NCBI RefSeq assembly: GCF_002128425.1
Contig: NZ_NESS01000016.1
Coordinates: 1 to 64,000 of the forward strand
Source: Gottfriedia acidiceleris
GTDB taxonomy: Bacteria > Bacillota > Bacilli > Bacillales > Bacillaceae_G
Direction of reading: 5' to 3'
DNA: 64,000 nt
The position numbers were made by a program, and so were the translations under genes. Under the pieces are notes generated by a model that worked only from the letters and a program-made list of their open reading frames with translations, had not been told where the DNA came from and searched no databases. Below, piece by piece: positions 40,586 through 50,501 of the stretch; within the stretch, counting starts at the first letter, position 1; the number at the start of each line of letters is the position of its first letter.

Positions 40586-41659
40586 TTAAACTGATACGCT
40601 ATACATTAGACCAAGGTACATTGTAATCACAAAACAAATACTAAATGAAACTGGTAGCACGATTTTTGTCTTTTTAATAAAGCTTATTACTAATAAGACT
40701 AGGAAGATGATCGACATACTCATTAACATCGTTCCTTCTAATGTGAATGTAAAAGCTAGTCTAATAGGTAAAGTAATATCAATCCCCATAATCCATTCAA
40801 TCCATTTAGACGGACCTTCATTTTGCAAAGTTAAATTAATATTATGTGGTGGAGATTTAGTACCCATTATAGCTGTAAAAAAGAACACAAATGTGATTGT
40901 AATATACTCTGTTTTTAACCAGCCACGAATATTATTCGAAGTCGAGGACTTTCTCATTAGTACGCCATTGAAAAATGCAAAAAACAATACAGGAATGATA
41001 CTAATGTGCTTTAACAGTAACATCTGTCCATAAGGAAGTAACCAAGCATTCGTATAGTCTTTTAACCTAATGACTTCTAGCATTAGTACTACTCCACTAA
41101 TAAAAATAAGTACGACACATATGATTGCTAAAGGTGTAAACCATTTTAAAAATTTACGATAGTTTTTTGTATCCTTAGTAAGCCAAGTGACATTAAATAA
41201 AATGCCACTCCAAATAGAAACCATTAGGAAATGGCTACTTTGAAAGATAAACCCTGTCCAAAAGTTCATAGAGGTAATATGGCCAGCATAACCGATACTT
41301 AAAATCATCATGAATAACCAAAAGAAATTAAAAAACTTTTTACCATCGCTATAAATATTTATGACTAACATAATGGCAAACATACTCGAGTAGATCCATG
41401 TATTACCTATAGCAGTTTTTATGAAAACAGAATAAATAGCTGTTTTAAGATGAACATCGTCTAAGAAAAATGTAATAACTCGTAGAGCAGGAAATAGTGA
41501 AAAGAACAATATGCCGACAATAACCGAGTAAATAGTACGTTTCGAAATGATTATTGTTAGTTTTTTATGTGACGGCACAAAATCTAGTACAAACTTTCCT
41601 ACTAATATGGAATAAAGTAAATATGTTATGAACTCAGTGATTGGAACGATATAACTCAT
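40586..41659 (-). CDS. CopD-domain membrane protein
   Basis: A 357-residue polytopic protein with about eight to nine hydrophobic helices. The pattern W...GHITSMNFWTGFIFQSSHFLMVSIWSGILF and ISGVVLMLEVI resembles the copper-resistance CopD/YcnJ membrane domain. It overlaps the copC-like gene by 4 bp. The pair is equivalent to the two halves of B. subtilis YcnJ and probably imports copper. Confidence 0.8.
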   Translation of the reverse strand: MSYIVPITEFITYLLYSILVGKFVLDFVPSHKKLTIIISKRTIYSVIVGILFFSLFPALRVITFFLDDVHLKTAIYSVFIKTAIGNTWIYSSMFAIMLVINIYSDGKKFFNFFWLFMMILSIGYAGHITSMNFWTGFIFQSSHFLMVSIWSGILFNVTWLTKDTKNYRKFLKWFTPLAIICVVLIFISGVVLMLEVIRLKDYTNAWLLPYGQMLLLKHISIIPVLFFAFFNGVLMRKSSTSNNIRGWLKTEYITITFVFFFTAIMGTKSPPHNINLTLQNEGPSKWIEWIMGIDITLPIRLAFTFTLEGTMLMSMSIIFLVLLVISFIKKTKIVLPVSFSICFVITMYLGLMYSVSV

Positions 41660-42198
41660 TTTCTATTCCAAAGAACAACTCCACCAACCATTAACGCAAT
41701 TCCAAATATCCCGATTGCAATTAATGGAATTAGATATTTCGATCTTTCTTTTTTAGGAGTAGCCTCTTTTTGCTTTTCTTTACTTGGCGTTTGATCCTTA
41801 ACTGCTTTGTCAGTCGTTTTATTTTCAGTTGTTGTCTTATTTTCAACTTGCTTTAATTGCACTTTGAATGGAATTTGACCAGTTACTGGATGCCCATCTT
41901 CACTTACAACTTTCCACTCAATCTTATAATCACCATTTTCTAAACCGTTTGGTAAATCAGCAATTAATTTATTATCTTTAACTTGCACATTCGTAACAGC
42001 TGTAGCAGTTCCAGCTTTATACAATTTGATCGTACCTAATTGCTCAAGAGCCTCTTCAAATTCAAGCGTAATTTGATTAATTGGTTCAGTTATAATTTGC
42101 CCATTTGATGGATTAGAAGAAACTAGTTTAGTATGGGCACTCGCCATAGTTGGGAATAAAAATAGCAGTAAAATAATGATTGATAAACCTTTTTTCAT
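41656..42198 (-). CDS. CopC-domain protein, membrane-anchored
   Basis: The start is ATG 42198 after AAGGAGAT; the frame extends further upstream without support. The 180-residue protein has a signal peptide ending ASA, and the mature protein starts with His (AHTKLVSSNPSNG), the copper-ligand His of CopC. The CopC domain (about 22-120, with VSEDGHPVTGQIPFKV) is followed by a Lys/Thr-rich linker and a C-terminal membrane helix (155-176). Start-stop overlap with copD implies one operon. Confidence 0.85.
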   Translation of the reverse strand: MKKGLSIIILLLFLFPTMASAHTKLVSSNPSNGQIITEPINQITLEFEEALEQLGTIKLYKAGTATAVTNVQVKDNKLIADLPNGLENGDYKIEWKVVSEDGHPVTGQIPFKVQLKQVENKTTTENKTTDKAVKDQTPSKEKQKEATPKKERSKYLIPLIAIGIFGIALMVGGVVLWNRK

Positions 42199-42410
42199 AT
42201 AAATCTCCTTCTTTATGTAAAAATTAGTGCTTAATTTAATATAATGTAAAAACATGTAATTATGAAATATTATTATTTTAGTTAAATTAACCACTCAATT
42301 CAATTAGACATTTTGGTTCAAAAATGTGATGTAATCGTGAAGAAGACGTAACTAGTCAGTTTATATTTTGTAATCTTATAAAAAGTAGTGGCTGGTTTTA
42401 ATTAAGAAAA

Positions 42411-42448
42411 TTAACTTATTAAAAACAATTCTTTATACTCTATTAACA
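42411..42448 (+). promoter_or_regulatory. possible PhoP box upstream of alkaline phosphatase
   Basis: TTAACT (42411), TTTATA (42432) and TTAACA (42443), the last two 11 bp apart, resemble TT(A/T/C)ACA PhoP repeats in the 332-bp gap between copC (-) and the phosphatase gene. The match is weak. Nothing else was recognised in 42199-42530. Confidence 0.25.
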
Positions 42449-42530
42449 GAACCTCCAAAGTGAATTAATAAAATTTCATTAAAATTAAGATGTGAAATCT
42501 AATTAAATTTTAATTTTAGGGGGTTTTTTT

Positions 42531-43895
42531 ATGTTCAGAAACAAACTTAAGAAAAAGTTAATTCCAGTGGCAGTGCTTTCAACAATGGCATTTGGTTCGT
42601 TTATTGGCTCTTTTGCTAATCATACAGTACAAGCTAAGGAAACAAACAAGAATGAAATTAGAAATGTGATCTTTTTAATTGGTGATGGAATGGGTGTTTC
42701 ATATACGACTGCTTATCGTTATTTAAAAGATGATCCAAAAACGAATGTAGTAGAACAAACAGAATTTGACCATTATTTAGTAGGGCAACAAATGACATAT
42801 CCTGAGGATCCTATGCAAAATATTACTGATTCTGCTGCAGCGGCAACAGCTATGTCAGCGGGGGTTAAAACCTATAATGCAGCAATTGGTGTAGATAATG
42901 ATGGGTCAAGAGTAAAAACAGTACTAGAGGCTGCAAAGGAAAAAGGAAAAGCAACAGGGCTTGTAGCTACTTCGGAAATTACACATGCTACACCGGCGTC
43001 TTATGGAGCGCATGATGTAAGTCGTAAAAATATGAATGCAATTGCGGATGATTATTATGATGAACTAATTAAAGGTGGACATAAAATAGATGTCATGCTT
43101 GGTGGTGGATTAAGTAACTTTGTACGAGAAGATCGTGATTTAACAAAGCAATTTAAAAAAGATGGATACTCTTATGTAACGAATAAAAATCAAATGTTAA
43201 AGGATAAAAACAATAAAGTATTAGGTTTATTTGCTCCTGGTGGAATGCCAAAGATGATCGATCGCGATGATTCAATGCCATCATTAAGCGATATGACAAA
43301 TACAGCAATTGATAAATTAAGCAGAGATAAAGATGGATTCTTTTTAATGGTAGAAGGTAGTCAAATTGATTGGGCAGGACATGATAACGATATCGTTGCA
43401 GCAATGAGTGAAATGGAAGATTTTGAAAAAGCATTTAAAGCTGCAATTGAATTTGCCAAAAAGGACAAGCATACATTAGTTGTTGCAACAGCAGACCACT
43501 CAACAGGTGGATATTCTATTGGGGCAAAAGGTGATTACAATTGGTACGGCGCACCGATTGCTGCAGCTAAACATACTCCTGATTTCATGGCTGAACAAAT
43601 TAGTAAAGGCGCAGATGTAGAAAAAACATTAAAATCGAATATTAACTTAGAATTGAAGCCTGAAGAAATTCAATCTGTTAAAAATGCAGCGGCCTCAAAA
43701 AGTGTGTTAGAGATTGATAATGCTATCGAAGCAATTTTTGATAACCGTTCAGTAACAGGGTGGACTACTGGTGGTCACACAGGTGAAGACGTAAATGTTT
43801 ATGCGTATGGCCCTGGCAGCCAACTATTTGCAGGGAAAATTGATAATACTGACCAAGCGAAAAATATTTTTAGAATTTTAAAGCATGGTAAATAA
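42531..43895 (+). CDS. secreted alkaline phosphatase
   Basis: A 454-residue PhoA-type phosphomonoesterase with signal peptide (residues 1-35, ending VQA). Metal and active-site motifs: IGDGMG (Asp), DSAAAATAMSAG (Ser nucleophile), THATPASYGAH, EGSQIDWAGHDND, ATADHSTGG and the C-terminal TGGHTGEDV. Length and motifs match Bacillus PhoA/PhoB. It starts after AGGGGG. It is exported and scavenges phosphate; PhoP control is likely from the family. Confidence 0.95.
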   Translation: MFRNKLKKKLIPVAVLSTMAFGSFIGSFANHTVQAKETNKNEIRNVIFLIGDGMGVSYTTAYRYLKDDPKTNVVEQTEFDHYLVGQQMTYPEDPMQNITDSAAAATAMSAGVKTYNAAIGVDNDGSRVKTVLEAAKEKGKATGLVATSEITHATPASYGAHDVSRKNMNAIADDYYDELIKGGHKIDVMLGGGLSNFVREDRDLTKQFKKDGYSYVTNKNQMLKDKNNKVLGLFAPGGMPKMIDRDDSMPSLSDMTNTAIDKLSRDKDGFFLMVEGSQIDWAGHDNDIVAAMSEMEDFEKAFKAAIEFAKKDKHTLVVATADHSTGGYSIGAKGDYNWYGAPIAAAKHTPDFMAEQISKGADVEKTLKSNINLELKPEEIQSVKNAAASKSVLEIDNAIEAIFDNRSVTGWTTGGHTGEDVNVYAYGPGSQLFAGKIDNTDQAKNIFRILKHGK

Positions 43896-43906
43896 GTAAA
43901 AAATCA

Positions 43907-43940
43907 GATCCCGTTAAATGACTTTATTTAACGGGATTTA
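43907..43940 (+). terminator. hairpin after alkaline phosphatase
   Basis: Perfect stem ATCCCGTTAAAT/ATTTAACGGGAT, but only a weak T tail, so termination may be partial. Confidence 0.55.
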
Positions 43941-43959
43941 AGGGTGAAAGGGGATTTAT

Positions 43960-44631
43960 ATGAAAAAATTGATTCCGTTTATTTTACTTTCTTTCATGCT
44001 ATCAGGATGTAGCTTAGTCCAGAAGGAAAAAACAACTGGTTCGGCTGAAAACATAAAAAAGGTCTCTACTATATCCAAAAACCGAGCAAAGTCTTTAGAC
44101 GATATATACGTGCCTAATCCACAGGTTTCAGATGATACAAGTTTACGTCTTAAAGGTCAAACAGTAAAAGATGATAAAGGTGAAGTTACTTTAGAAGGCA
44201 TTGCTTCATTAAATAAATCTTACTCAGTTGGTCCAATCGAAATGAAAATTAAAAACATCAAGCTTCTTAAAAACTTACCAACGTATTCTTTAATGGATTA
44301 TTTTCATTATTATACGGAAAGCTATGAAAATTTTCGATTTATAAAGGTTGAAGTAGAAATTATTAATCACTCGAATAAACAACTACACTTTGGTCCAGTT
44401 GCACATTTGGTGACAAGTAATAATGAAGTAAAGGAATTCAAAGATGATTTTTATATTGAATATTTAGGCGGGGAAATCAGTCCTAATGGTTCAAAGCAAG
44501 GTGCAATGGGATTTGTTGTCGATCATGCTGACCCTAGCTTGAAATGGATTGAGCTGACAACTAGTGATGTATTAGATGATCAACATAAAGTAGTTGCTCA
44601 AGGACAAAAAATTAAAGTGAATTTTAATTAG
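43960..44631 (+). CDS. lipoprotein, DUF4352-like
   Basis: 223 residues with a lipobox (LSGC, Cys17) after a basic, hydrophobic signal. A mature beta-rich domain (about 85-215; VGPIEMKIKNIKLLK, FIKVEVEIINHSNKQLHFGP, SPNGSKQGAMGFVV) has the pattern of DUF4352/telomeric-repeat-like immunoglobulin-fold lipoproteins. It is 64 bp downstream of the phosphatase and may be partly co-transcribed. A terminator follows. Confidence 0.75.
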   Translation: MKKLIPFILLSFMLSGCSLVQKEKTTGSAENIKKVSTISKNRAKSLDDIYVPNPQVSDDTSLRLKGQTVKDDKGEVTLEGIASLNKSYSVGPIEMKIKNIKLLKNLPTYSLMDYFHYYTESYENFRFIKVEVEIINHSNKQLHFGPVAHLVTSNNEVKEFKDDFYIEYLGGEISPNGSKQGAMGFVVDHADPSLKWIELTTSDVLDDQHKVVAQGQKIKVNFN

Positions 44632-44636
44632 CGTTA

Positions 44637-44680
44637 CACAAAAAACTCCTTTCTCATAATAGAAAAAGGAGTTTTTTATT
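44637..44680. terminator. bidirectional terminator
   Basis: AAAAACTCCTTT pairs with AAAGGAGTTTTTT between the convergent lipoprotein and ytcD-like genes. Confidence 0.9.
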
Positions 44681-45046
44681 TTATAAGGTTATTTCATCCT
44701 CAACTGGAGGAAGAAGTACATCATTTTTGTCAGGATACATTTGTTCAATATGATTTTCTCCCCAAGAACACAGTAAATCTAAAACTTCTTTTAAAGACCA
44801 TCCGTAATCAGTTAAGGAATATTCCACTTTTGGCGGAACCTGATTAAATACTTTTCGGTGAACGATATTATCTTCCTGCAATTCCTTCAGTTGCTGAGTT
44901 AACATTTTTTGGGTAATGTTTGGCATTAATTTTTTTAATTCAGAAGTTCGTCTCGTTCCTTTTGTCAGATGACATAGAATCACAACCTTCCATTTACCAC
45001 CGATTACGTCTAATGAAGCTTCAACTGGAATATTGTATTTTTTCAT
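44681..45046 (-). CDS. ytcD: HxlR-family regulator (YtcD-like)
   Basis: The start is ATG 45046 (MKKYNIPVEASLDVIGGKWK), directly after GGAGAGGAG; the upstream ATG would include the Shine-Dalgarno. The 121-residue winged helix has the HxlR signature Cys-less core GGKWKVVILCHL, RTSELKKLMPNITQKMLTQQLKELQEDNIV, and PPKVEYSLTDYG. It is divergent from an MFS and an aldo/keto reductase gene, exactly as ytcD faces ytbD-ytbE in B. subtilis. Confidence 0.85.
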   Translation of the reverse strand: MKKYNIPVEASLDVIGGKWKVVILCHLTKGTRRTSELKKLMPNITQKMLTQQLKELQEDNIVHRKVFNQVPPKVEYSLTDYGWSLKEVLDLLCSWGENHIEQMYPDKNDVLLPPVEDEITL

Positions 45047-45208
45047 TTTCTCCTCTCCTTCATTCATTTTTAATCAAAAAAGGTCTACGTAACATATTTT
45101 TAATGATTAAAACATCATAACATTCTCGTAGTAAACTGTGTAGTTTCTAGTCCGGTAAAAAATTTTTTTGTAAATTTTTCTCTGTTTTAAACCTTTATTC
45201 TTATAAAT

Positions 45209-45248
45209 GTTACTAAAAAGTAACTATATCACTTCAAAGTACATACTT
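45209..45248. promoter_or_regulatory. candidate HxlR operators
   Basis: GTTACTAAAAAGTAAC (45209-45224) is a perfect inverted repeat of the TACT/AGTA type bound by HxlR regulators such as YodB. AAGTACATACTT (45237-45248) is a second, shorter one. Both lie in the 429-bp gap between ytcD and ytbD. Confidence 0.45.
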
Positions 45249-45475
45249 CTTTTACTGAATCTTATCACTCATAATGACAATAGTTAATTGATTAACAAAC
45301 ATTTACAAAAAGTATTTTTTCCATTGCTACTTAATTGTATAGAGCCAGATGTTAATCTTTTACAATTTCTTTTCATTTATGTTTTGAATGACAATGAGAC
45401 TTTATTCAGGCGCCATGTCTTTTTGTATTCAAACTAATAATAAAAATACAATAGCAATAATAAGGAGGATTATAT

Positions 45476-46678
45476 ATGAGTTCAACTGCTACTTCGATTA
45501 AAATGCAAGAGAAAAAAAGTGGCACTCCCGCGTTAATGGCTCTTGCTGTTAGTGCCTTTGGGATTGGGACAACTGAATTTGTTCCTGTTGGTTTATTATC
45601 AACTCTAGCTGGTGATTTGAAAATTTCAATAACATTAGCAGGTTTATTAATTTCTGGATATGCGATGGGTGTTGCACTTGGGGCACCAATTTTAACCGCG
45701 TTAACAAATAAGATTGGTCGAAAATCGTTACTAATGCTATTAATGATTATTTTTATCATTGGAAATAGTGTTGCTGCCTTTTCAACTAGTTTTGGTCTAT
45801 TATTAGTTGCTCGAATCATTACTTCGTTTTCACATGGGGTATTCTTTTCAATTGGCTCAACAATTGCAGCCGATGTAGTACCTGAAAACAAACGTGCAAG
45901 TGCGATTGCATTTATGTTTACAGGCTTGACTGTTGCAACTGTGACTGGTGTTCCATTAGGTACATTTATTGGTCAGCATTTTGGATGGAGATCAACTTTT
46001 GGAGCTGTAGCATTATTAGGTGTTATTGCAATCATTGCAATCGCGATATTAGTTCCAAAAACAATTAAACAGCCACTGGCATCAAAATTTAGTGATAACC
46101 TGAAAGTTTTAAAAAATGGACCATTACTATTAGCCTTTGCTATTACAGCTTTAGGATATGGGGGTACTTTTGTAGCATTCACATACTTGTCACCAATCCT
46201 TGAAAAAATCACAGGATTTGCTCCAAACTCTGTAAGTATTATCTTACTTGTTTATGGAATTGCAGTAGCAATAGGTAATACGATTGGTGGAAAAGCGGCA
46301 AATAAAAATCCTTTAAAAGCACTAACGTGGATGTTTGTTGTTCAAGCAATTGTTCTCATCATTTTATCGTTCACGGCACCGTTTAAAATAGTTGGGATTA
46401 TAACGATTTTCTTTTTAGGTTTACTTGCTTTTATGAATGTACCTGGTCTACAAATTTATGTTGTGAAATTAGCTGAGAAGTATGTTCCATCTGCTGTAGA
46501 TATTGCATCAGCGCTAAATATAGCAGCTTTCAACGTAGGTATTGCAATTGGAGCATTTATTGGTGGATTAGTTGTAGATACAATCGGCTTGATTCATACA
46601 CCTTGGATTGGTGGAATTATGGTTTTTGGAGCGGTTCTACTTAGTATCTGGAGCGTTTCTATAGAAAAGAAAAAGTAA
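45476..46678 (+). CDS. ytbD: MFS transporter, DHA1 type (YtbD-like)
   Basis: A 400-residue transporter with 12 hydrophobic segments. The start region ALAVSAFGIGTTEFVPVGLLSTLAGDL and the loop GAPILTALTNKIGRKSLLMLL are typical of AraJ/YdhP/YtbD-type drug or sugar efflux proteins. It starts after AAGGAGG. It is followed 41 bp on by ytbE, and the divergent HxlR gene probably controls both. Confidence 0.85.
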   Translation: MSSTATSIKMQEKKSGTPALMALAVSAFGIGTTEFVPVGLLSTLAGDLKISITLAGLLISGYAMGVALGAPILTALTNKIGRKSLLMLLMIIFIIGNSVAAFSTSFGLLLVARIITSFSHGVFFSIGSTIAADVVPENKRASAIAFMFTGLTVATVTGVPLGTFIGQHFGWRSTFGAVALLGVIAIIAIAILVPKTIKQPLASKFSDNLKVLKNGPLLLAFAITALGYGGTFVAFTYLSPILEKITGFAPNSVSIILLVYGIAVAIGNTIGGKAANKNPLKALTWMFVVQAIVLIILSFTAPFKIVGIITIFFLGLLAFMNVPGLQIYVVKLAEKYVPSAVDIASALNIAAFNVGIAIGAFIGGLVVDTIGLIHTPWIGGIMVFGAVLLSIWSVSIEKKK

Positions 46679-46719
46679 ATTTTTTTAAAAAAATTAAAGA
46701 GATAAAAGGAGAAATAAAA

Positions 46720-47550
46720 ATGAATAATGTAGTTAAATTAAACAATGGTTTAGAAATGCCAGTTATCGGGTTAGGAGTTTTCCAAGTTGAAGACGGACAA
46801 GTCGTAATTGATTCTGTAAAAGCAGCAATACGAAATGGCTACCGTAGTATAGATACTGCAGCAATCTATCAAAACGAAGAAGGTGTAGGGCAAGGAATTA
46901 GAGAAGCCCTTGAAGAAAATGGTCTTAAACGTGAAGACTTATTTATTACATCAAAGGTATGGAATGCTGATCTAGGTTACCAATTAACTATCGATGCTTT
47001 CGAATTAAGTTTGAAAAAACTTGGTCTTGATTATTTAGACCTATATTTAATCCACTGGCCAGTAGAAGGAAAATATGTTGAATCATGGAAAGCACTCGAA
47101 ACACTATATAAAAATGGTAAAGTAAAAGCAATTGGAATGAGTAACTTCCAAATTCACCACTTGAAAGAAGTAATGGCTAATGCTGAAATTATGCCTATGA
47201 TCAATCAAGTTGAATTACATCCAATGTTAAGTCAAGTTGAACTAAGAGAATTTTTAAAAGAAAATTCAATTCAAGTGGAAGCATGGGCACCATTAATGCA
47301 AGGACAATTATTTGAAAATGAAACCTTATTACAAATAGCAAACAAATATAATAAATCAATTGCTCAAGTTGTGTTACGCTGGCATTTACAAAACGGTATT
47401 GTCATCATACCAAAATCAATCAAAGAACATCGCATTCAAGAAAACGTAAATATTTTTGACTTTGAACTAACAGAAGAAGATATGAACCAAATCAACGCTC
47501 TGAACCAAAACCACCGCGTTGGTCCAGACCCTGACAATTTCGATTTTTAA
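46720..47550 (+). CDS. ytbE: aldo/keto reductase (YtbE-like)
   Basis: 276 residues. NADPH-dependent reductase with the catalytic tetrad: Asp (SIDTAAIY), Tyr (AAIYQNE), Lys (ITSKVW) and His (LIHWPV). NADPH-binding IPKSIKEHRIQEN is near 230-242. It starts after AAAAGGAGA and forms an operon with the MFS gene. It probably detoxifies aldehydes such as methylglyoxal. Confidence 0.92.
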   Translation: MNNVVKLNNGLEMPVIGLGVFQVEDGQVVIDSVKAAIRNGYRSIDTAAIYQNEEGVGQGIREALEENGLKREDLFITSKVWNADLGYQLTIDAFELSLKKLGLDYLDLYLIHWPVEGKYVESWKALETLYKNGKVKAIGMSNFQIHHLKEVMANAEIMPMINQVELHPMLSQVELREFLKENSIQVEAWAPLMQGQLFENETLLQIANKYNKSIAQVVLRWHLQNGIVIIPKSIKEHRIQENVNIFDFELTEEDMNQINALNQNHRVGPDPDNFDF

Positions 47551-47566
47551 TCGAATATATAGAAGT

Positions 47567-47602
47567 AAACGACTGTCAAAATAATGACAGTCGTTTTTAT
47601 TT
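47567..47602 (+). terminator. terminator after ytbE
   Basis: Stem AACGACTGTCA/TGACAGTCGTT, followed by T residues. Confidence 0.9.
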
Positions 47603-47843
47603 CTAATCGAAAGTCGTGCGAAAAAAATCAAAATTTATATAAACTTTAGAGGCTTTTTATATTGAGAGTCGAATATTCGAATATAACAATATACATTTAC
47701 ATAAAACTTCCACAGCGTAAGACTTAAGACTTACTAAGTTTAATACTTAAGTGCGTTTTAAATTGTTCACCGATTCATTACTATTAACATAGTAACGAAA
47801 AATACTGGAGAACGGTCAAGCAGTAGTAGAGGAGTTGAATACT

Positions 47844-48728
47844 TTGAAGAAAGACAAAAAACAGTTTAATACGATGAAAGAACTCACGTTACACATAGTA
47901 TTAGCTACAATATCGATCTTAATATTAGTCACTAGTTTACCTACTATTGTAACGATCTATAAAATATCATTTATTTTTGCAATCATGGGAATTCTGCTAC
48001 TAGATTTCTATCTTGTTATATCGAATCATAAAAAGTTTTTAAAGGTTACAAAAATAGCGCTAATTAGCTTACTACTTTGTATATCAATAGTTGGAATTTT
48101 ATTTTATGCCAGTAAATTTCTAGTATTCGTAGATGCGTACGGAGTTGAACGAATATTGACCAATCATATTACAACTGCAAAATTATTATTTTTCTTAATC
48201 TGTTTATGTCAGCCGATTTTTTTACCTTTACCAGAAGCACTTACTATTCCTGCAGGTAGTGCTGTTATCGGATCGTTTTCTGGAGCGGTAATTGGATTTT
48301 TAGGTTCAACTTTAGGGATTGTCATTATGTATTTTTTAGCAAGAATAGGTGGACTTAAATTAGTTTCAAAGTTTGTTAAAGAAAGACAGCTAAAAAAATA
48401 TCAGGAATATGTTAAAAAAAATGAAACGATTATTTTAACTTTAATGTTTATCATTCCGATTTTACCTGATGAAATTATTTGTGTTGGGGCAGGAATTAGC
48501 AAAGTATCTTTCAAAAAGTTTCTTATAATTGCTTCGATTTCAAAATTGATCACATCATCTCTATTATCATACTCTGTCTATTTGGCAAAGTTTTTCTCTT
48601 TAACAACTTCGCAAATAGCTTTAACTAGCTCCATTTTAATTGCTTGTATCGTATCTTTATCATTTATTATTAAGAAATCAATTAAACGAACGAATTCAAA
48701 AGAAGCTTACGTAGCACAAAGTGAATAA
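47844..48728 (+). CDS. VTT-domain (DedA/TVP38-type) membrane protein
   Basis: The start is TTG 47844 (MKKDKKQFNTMKEL), nine bases after GAGGAG. 294 residues with about seven hydrophobic segments. The VTT signature PLPEALTIPAGSAVIGSFSGAVIGFLGSTLGIVIMYFLARIGG (about 130-172) and a later IPILPDEIICVGAGISKVSFKKF are present. VTT proteins act in lipid scrambling or transport. No operon partner. Confidence 0.75.
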   Translation: MKKDKKQFNTMKELTLHIVLATISILILVTSLPTIVTIYKISFIFAIMGILLLDFYLVISNHKKFLKVTKIALISLLLCISIVGILFYASKFLVFVDAYGVERILTNHITTAKLLFFLICLCQPIFLPLPEALTIPAGSAVIGSFSGAVIGFLGSTLGIVIMYFLARIGGLKLVSKFVKERQLKKYQEYVKKNETIILTLMFIIPILPDEIICVGAGISKVSFKKFLIIASISKLITSSLLSYSVYLAKFFSLTTSQIALTSSILIACIVSLSFIIKKSIKRTNSKEAYVAQSE

Positions 48729-48730
48729 TA

Positions 48731-48771
48731 AAAAAGGCAATGTAATGGTTTAACCTTACATTGCCTTTTTA
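48731..48771 (+). terminator. terminator after VTT protein
   Basis: AAAAAGGCAATGTAA pairs with TTACATTGCCTTTTT. Confidence 0.92.
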
Positions 48772-48846
48772 TGCTTAAGAAATTATAAATTTACTTTTGT
48801 CGAAATTGAAAATTTCCTGAGAAATAATGTAGAAAACATGACGAAT

Positions 48847-49155
48847 TTACATCAATACTTTAATACCTTGAACTATATTCCATATAAAAACAATTAAATT
48901 AACAATGAATGCTAATATAAATCCACCTATAAGAGCAAAACCAGCACCATCACCAAAAGTATTAAAAGTGAAAAGGGAAATTAGCGCCAAAATAATAATT
49001 GTTAGAAATGGGAGTATGTGTGAAAAAAATGCTCGTTTAGAATGCGATTTTAGTTGTTGATCTTTTGCAACGAAATAAACAATTATTGGGAATAAGAAAG
49101 GTGCGAAGAATACACTAAAATAACATAATGAGGACAAAATCTTATTTGTTTCCAT
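48847..49155 (-). CDS. DUF4870-type small membrane protein
   Basis: 102 residues with three hydrophobic segments and the family pattern LCYFSVFFAPFLFPIIVYFVAKD ... SKRAFFSHILPF. Function unknown. Confidence 0.75.
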   Translation of the reverse strand: METNKILSSLCYFSVFFAPFLFPIIVYFVAKDQQLKSHSKRAFFSHILPFLTIIILALISLFTFNTFGDGAGFALIGGFILAFIVNLIVFIWNIVQGIKVLM

Positions 49156-49267
49156 CTTTTTACCTCGATTTCTTAAAAAATTTTAATTAATCTTAGTATA
49201 GTTTAATTTATATATATATATCGATTTATTTATTAATAATTTTTGAAATTATTTAATTTTAAAAAGT

Positions 49268-49912
49268 TTAGGCTGAGAAATGTGTATCCTTTTTTTGTTT
49301 CTTTTTTAAGGAAATATAAATGAAAAAGGTGACTAAGATTGTAGCAGTAATACAGATTGTAACCCATGGCGAGCCAAGCAAGAAATTTCCGTATAAAGTA
49401 TAAAGAACAGCAATCGGTATATTACCAGCAAATACAATTGCAATATAGGATAAGTATTTCATATTAGTGGAAGCTGCGATAAAGCATGCGCCATCTGTCG
49501 GAGCTAGAGGAGTTGCAACTGTTAAGAATAAGTATCTCTTTCGGTTAGAAATAATTTCTTCAAATAGAGTTGGGTATTTATTCTCCATGAATTGCTGGAT
49601 CGAATCACTTAAAATACTTCTACTTAATAAGTAAATAATTGTTTCGGTGATGGCCATTCCAATTAAGGATAAGAGAATGGTTTCAAACGGGTGAAAAAAC
49701 AAGCTACCTACTACTATTAATACAGAACTAGGAATAAATAGAAAGATTCTTGCACAGAAAATAGCGACAAATAATAGCATAGGATTGATGGAAGAATTAG
49801 TAATGAAATGTTTTATATCCTGTAATGTTAAATGAAATAAATGATATCGAATAGCGAGTAGTAGCATTAAAATCCAAAAGCCGATTACAATTATTGGAAC
49901 GACTTTTTTCAT
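49268..49912 (-). CDS. TVP38/VTT-family membrane protein
   Basis: 214 residues with five to six hydrophobic helices. VTT pattern FCARIFLFIPSSVLIVVGSLFFHPFETILLSLIGMAITETIIYLLSR, then a lumenal-type loop and PLAPTDGACFIAASTNMKYLSYIAIVFAGNIP. It is a second VTT protein close to the one at 47844, but of the shorter YdjX/TVP38 kind. It stands alone on the minus strand. Confidence 0.75.
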   Translation of the reverse strand: MKKVVPIIVIGFWILMLLLAIRYHLFHLTLQDIKHFITNSSINPMLLFVAIFCARIFLFIPSSVLIVVGSLFFHPFETILLSLIGMAITETIIYLLSRSILSDSIQQFMENKYPTLFEEIISNRKRYLFLTVATPLAPTDGACFIAASTNMKYLSYIAIVFAGNIPIAVLYTLYGNFLLGSPWVTICITATILVTFFIYISLKKKQKKDTHFSA

Positions 49913-50092
49913 GATTTATGCTCTCCTTTTAAGTTAGAAAATCTTCTGTTATAGTATTCTATTCTTCAAGTACAAGAAAACTGATTCATTTTTAAAAATT
50001 AATAATAAAGGTTATAAACAAGTCAAAAAATGAATAAAAATAATTATGCACTAAATTAAATATCTCAAATCAAAGAGAATTGAGGTGGAGAT

Positions 50093-50479
50093 ATGCTTGA
50101 TGAAGGCCTATTAGTTATTAGACTTGTTTTAGGTATTATTTTATTTGGGCATGGGGTGCAGAAAGTATTTGGTTGGTTTGGTGGTTATGGGATTAAAGGA
50201 ACTGGACAATGGTTAGAGTCGATTGGAATCAAACCTGGTGCATTTTTTGCTTTTATAACAGGAGCGGCAGAAATTGTAGGTGGATTCTTTATAGCGGCCG
50301 GTGTATATACAGAAATAGGTGCATGGTTAATTATAGTAGTAATGGCAGTAGCAGTAATAAAGGTTCATATAAAGAACGGATTCTGGAATAGTTCGAACGG
50401 ATTTGAGTTTAATCTATTAATTATTGCAGCAGCAGTAGGATTATTGCTTACTGGCCCAGGATCAATGGTTTTATTTTAA
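50093..50479 (+). CDS. DoxX-family membrane protein
   Basis: 128 residues with four hydrophobic segments. DoxX signature LVIRLVLGIILFGHGVQKVFGWFGGYGIKGTGQWLES and FITGAAEIVGGFFIAAGVYTEIGAWLIIVVMAVAV. It is preceded by GAGGTGGAG. The exact role in this family is unclear (thiosulfate/quinone or redox functions have been proposed). A very stable hairpin follows. Confidence 0.85.
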   Translation: MLDEGLLVIRLVLGIILFGHGVQKVFGWFGGYGIKGTGQWLESIGIKPGAFFAFITGAAEIVGGFFIAAGVYTEIGAWLIIVVMAVAVIKVHIKNGFWNSSNGFEFNLLIIAAAVGLLLTGPGSMVLF

Positions 50480-50501
50480 GTGATTGATCTTTTGGAAATC
50501 T

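Noticed and set aside
42411-42448. Confident PhoP box
   Set aside because: Only two repeats keep 11-bp spacing and only one matches TTAACA well; kept as a low-confidence feature only.
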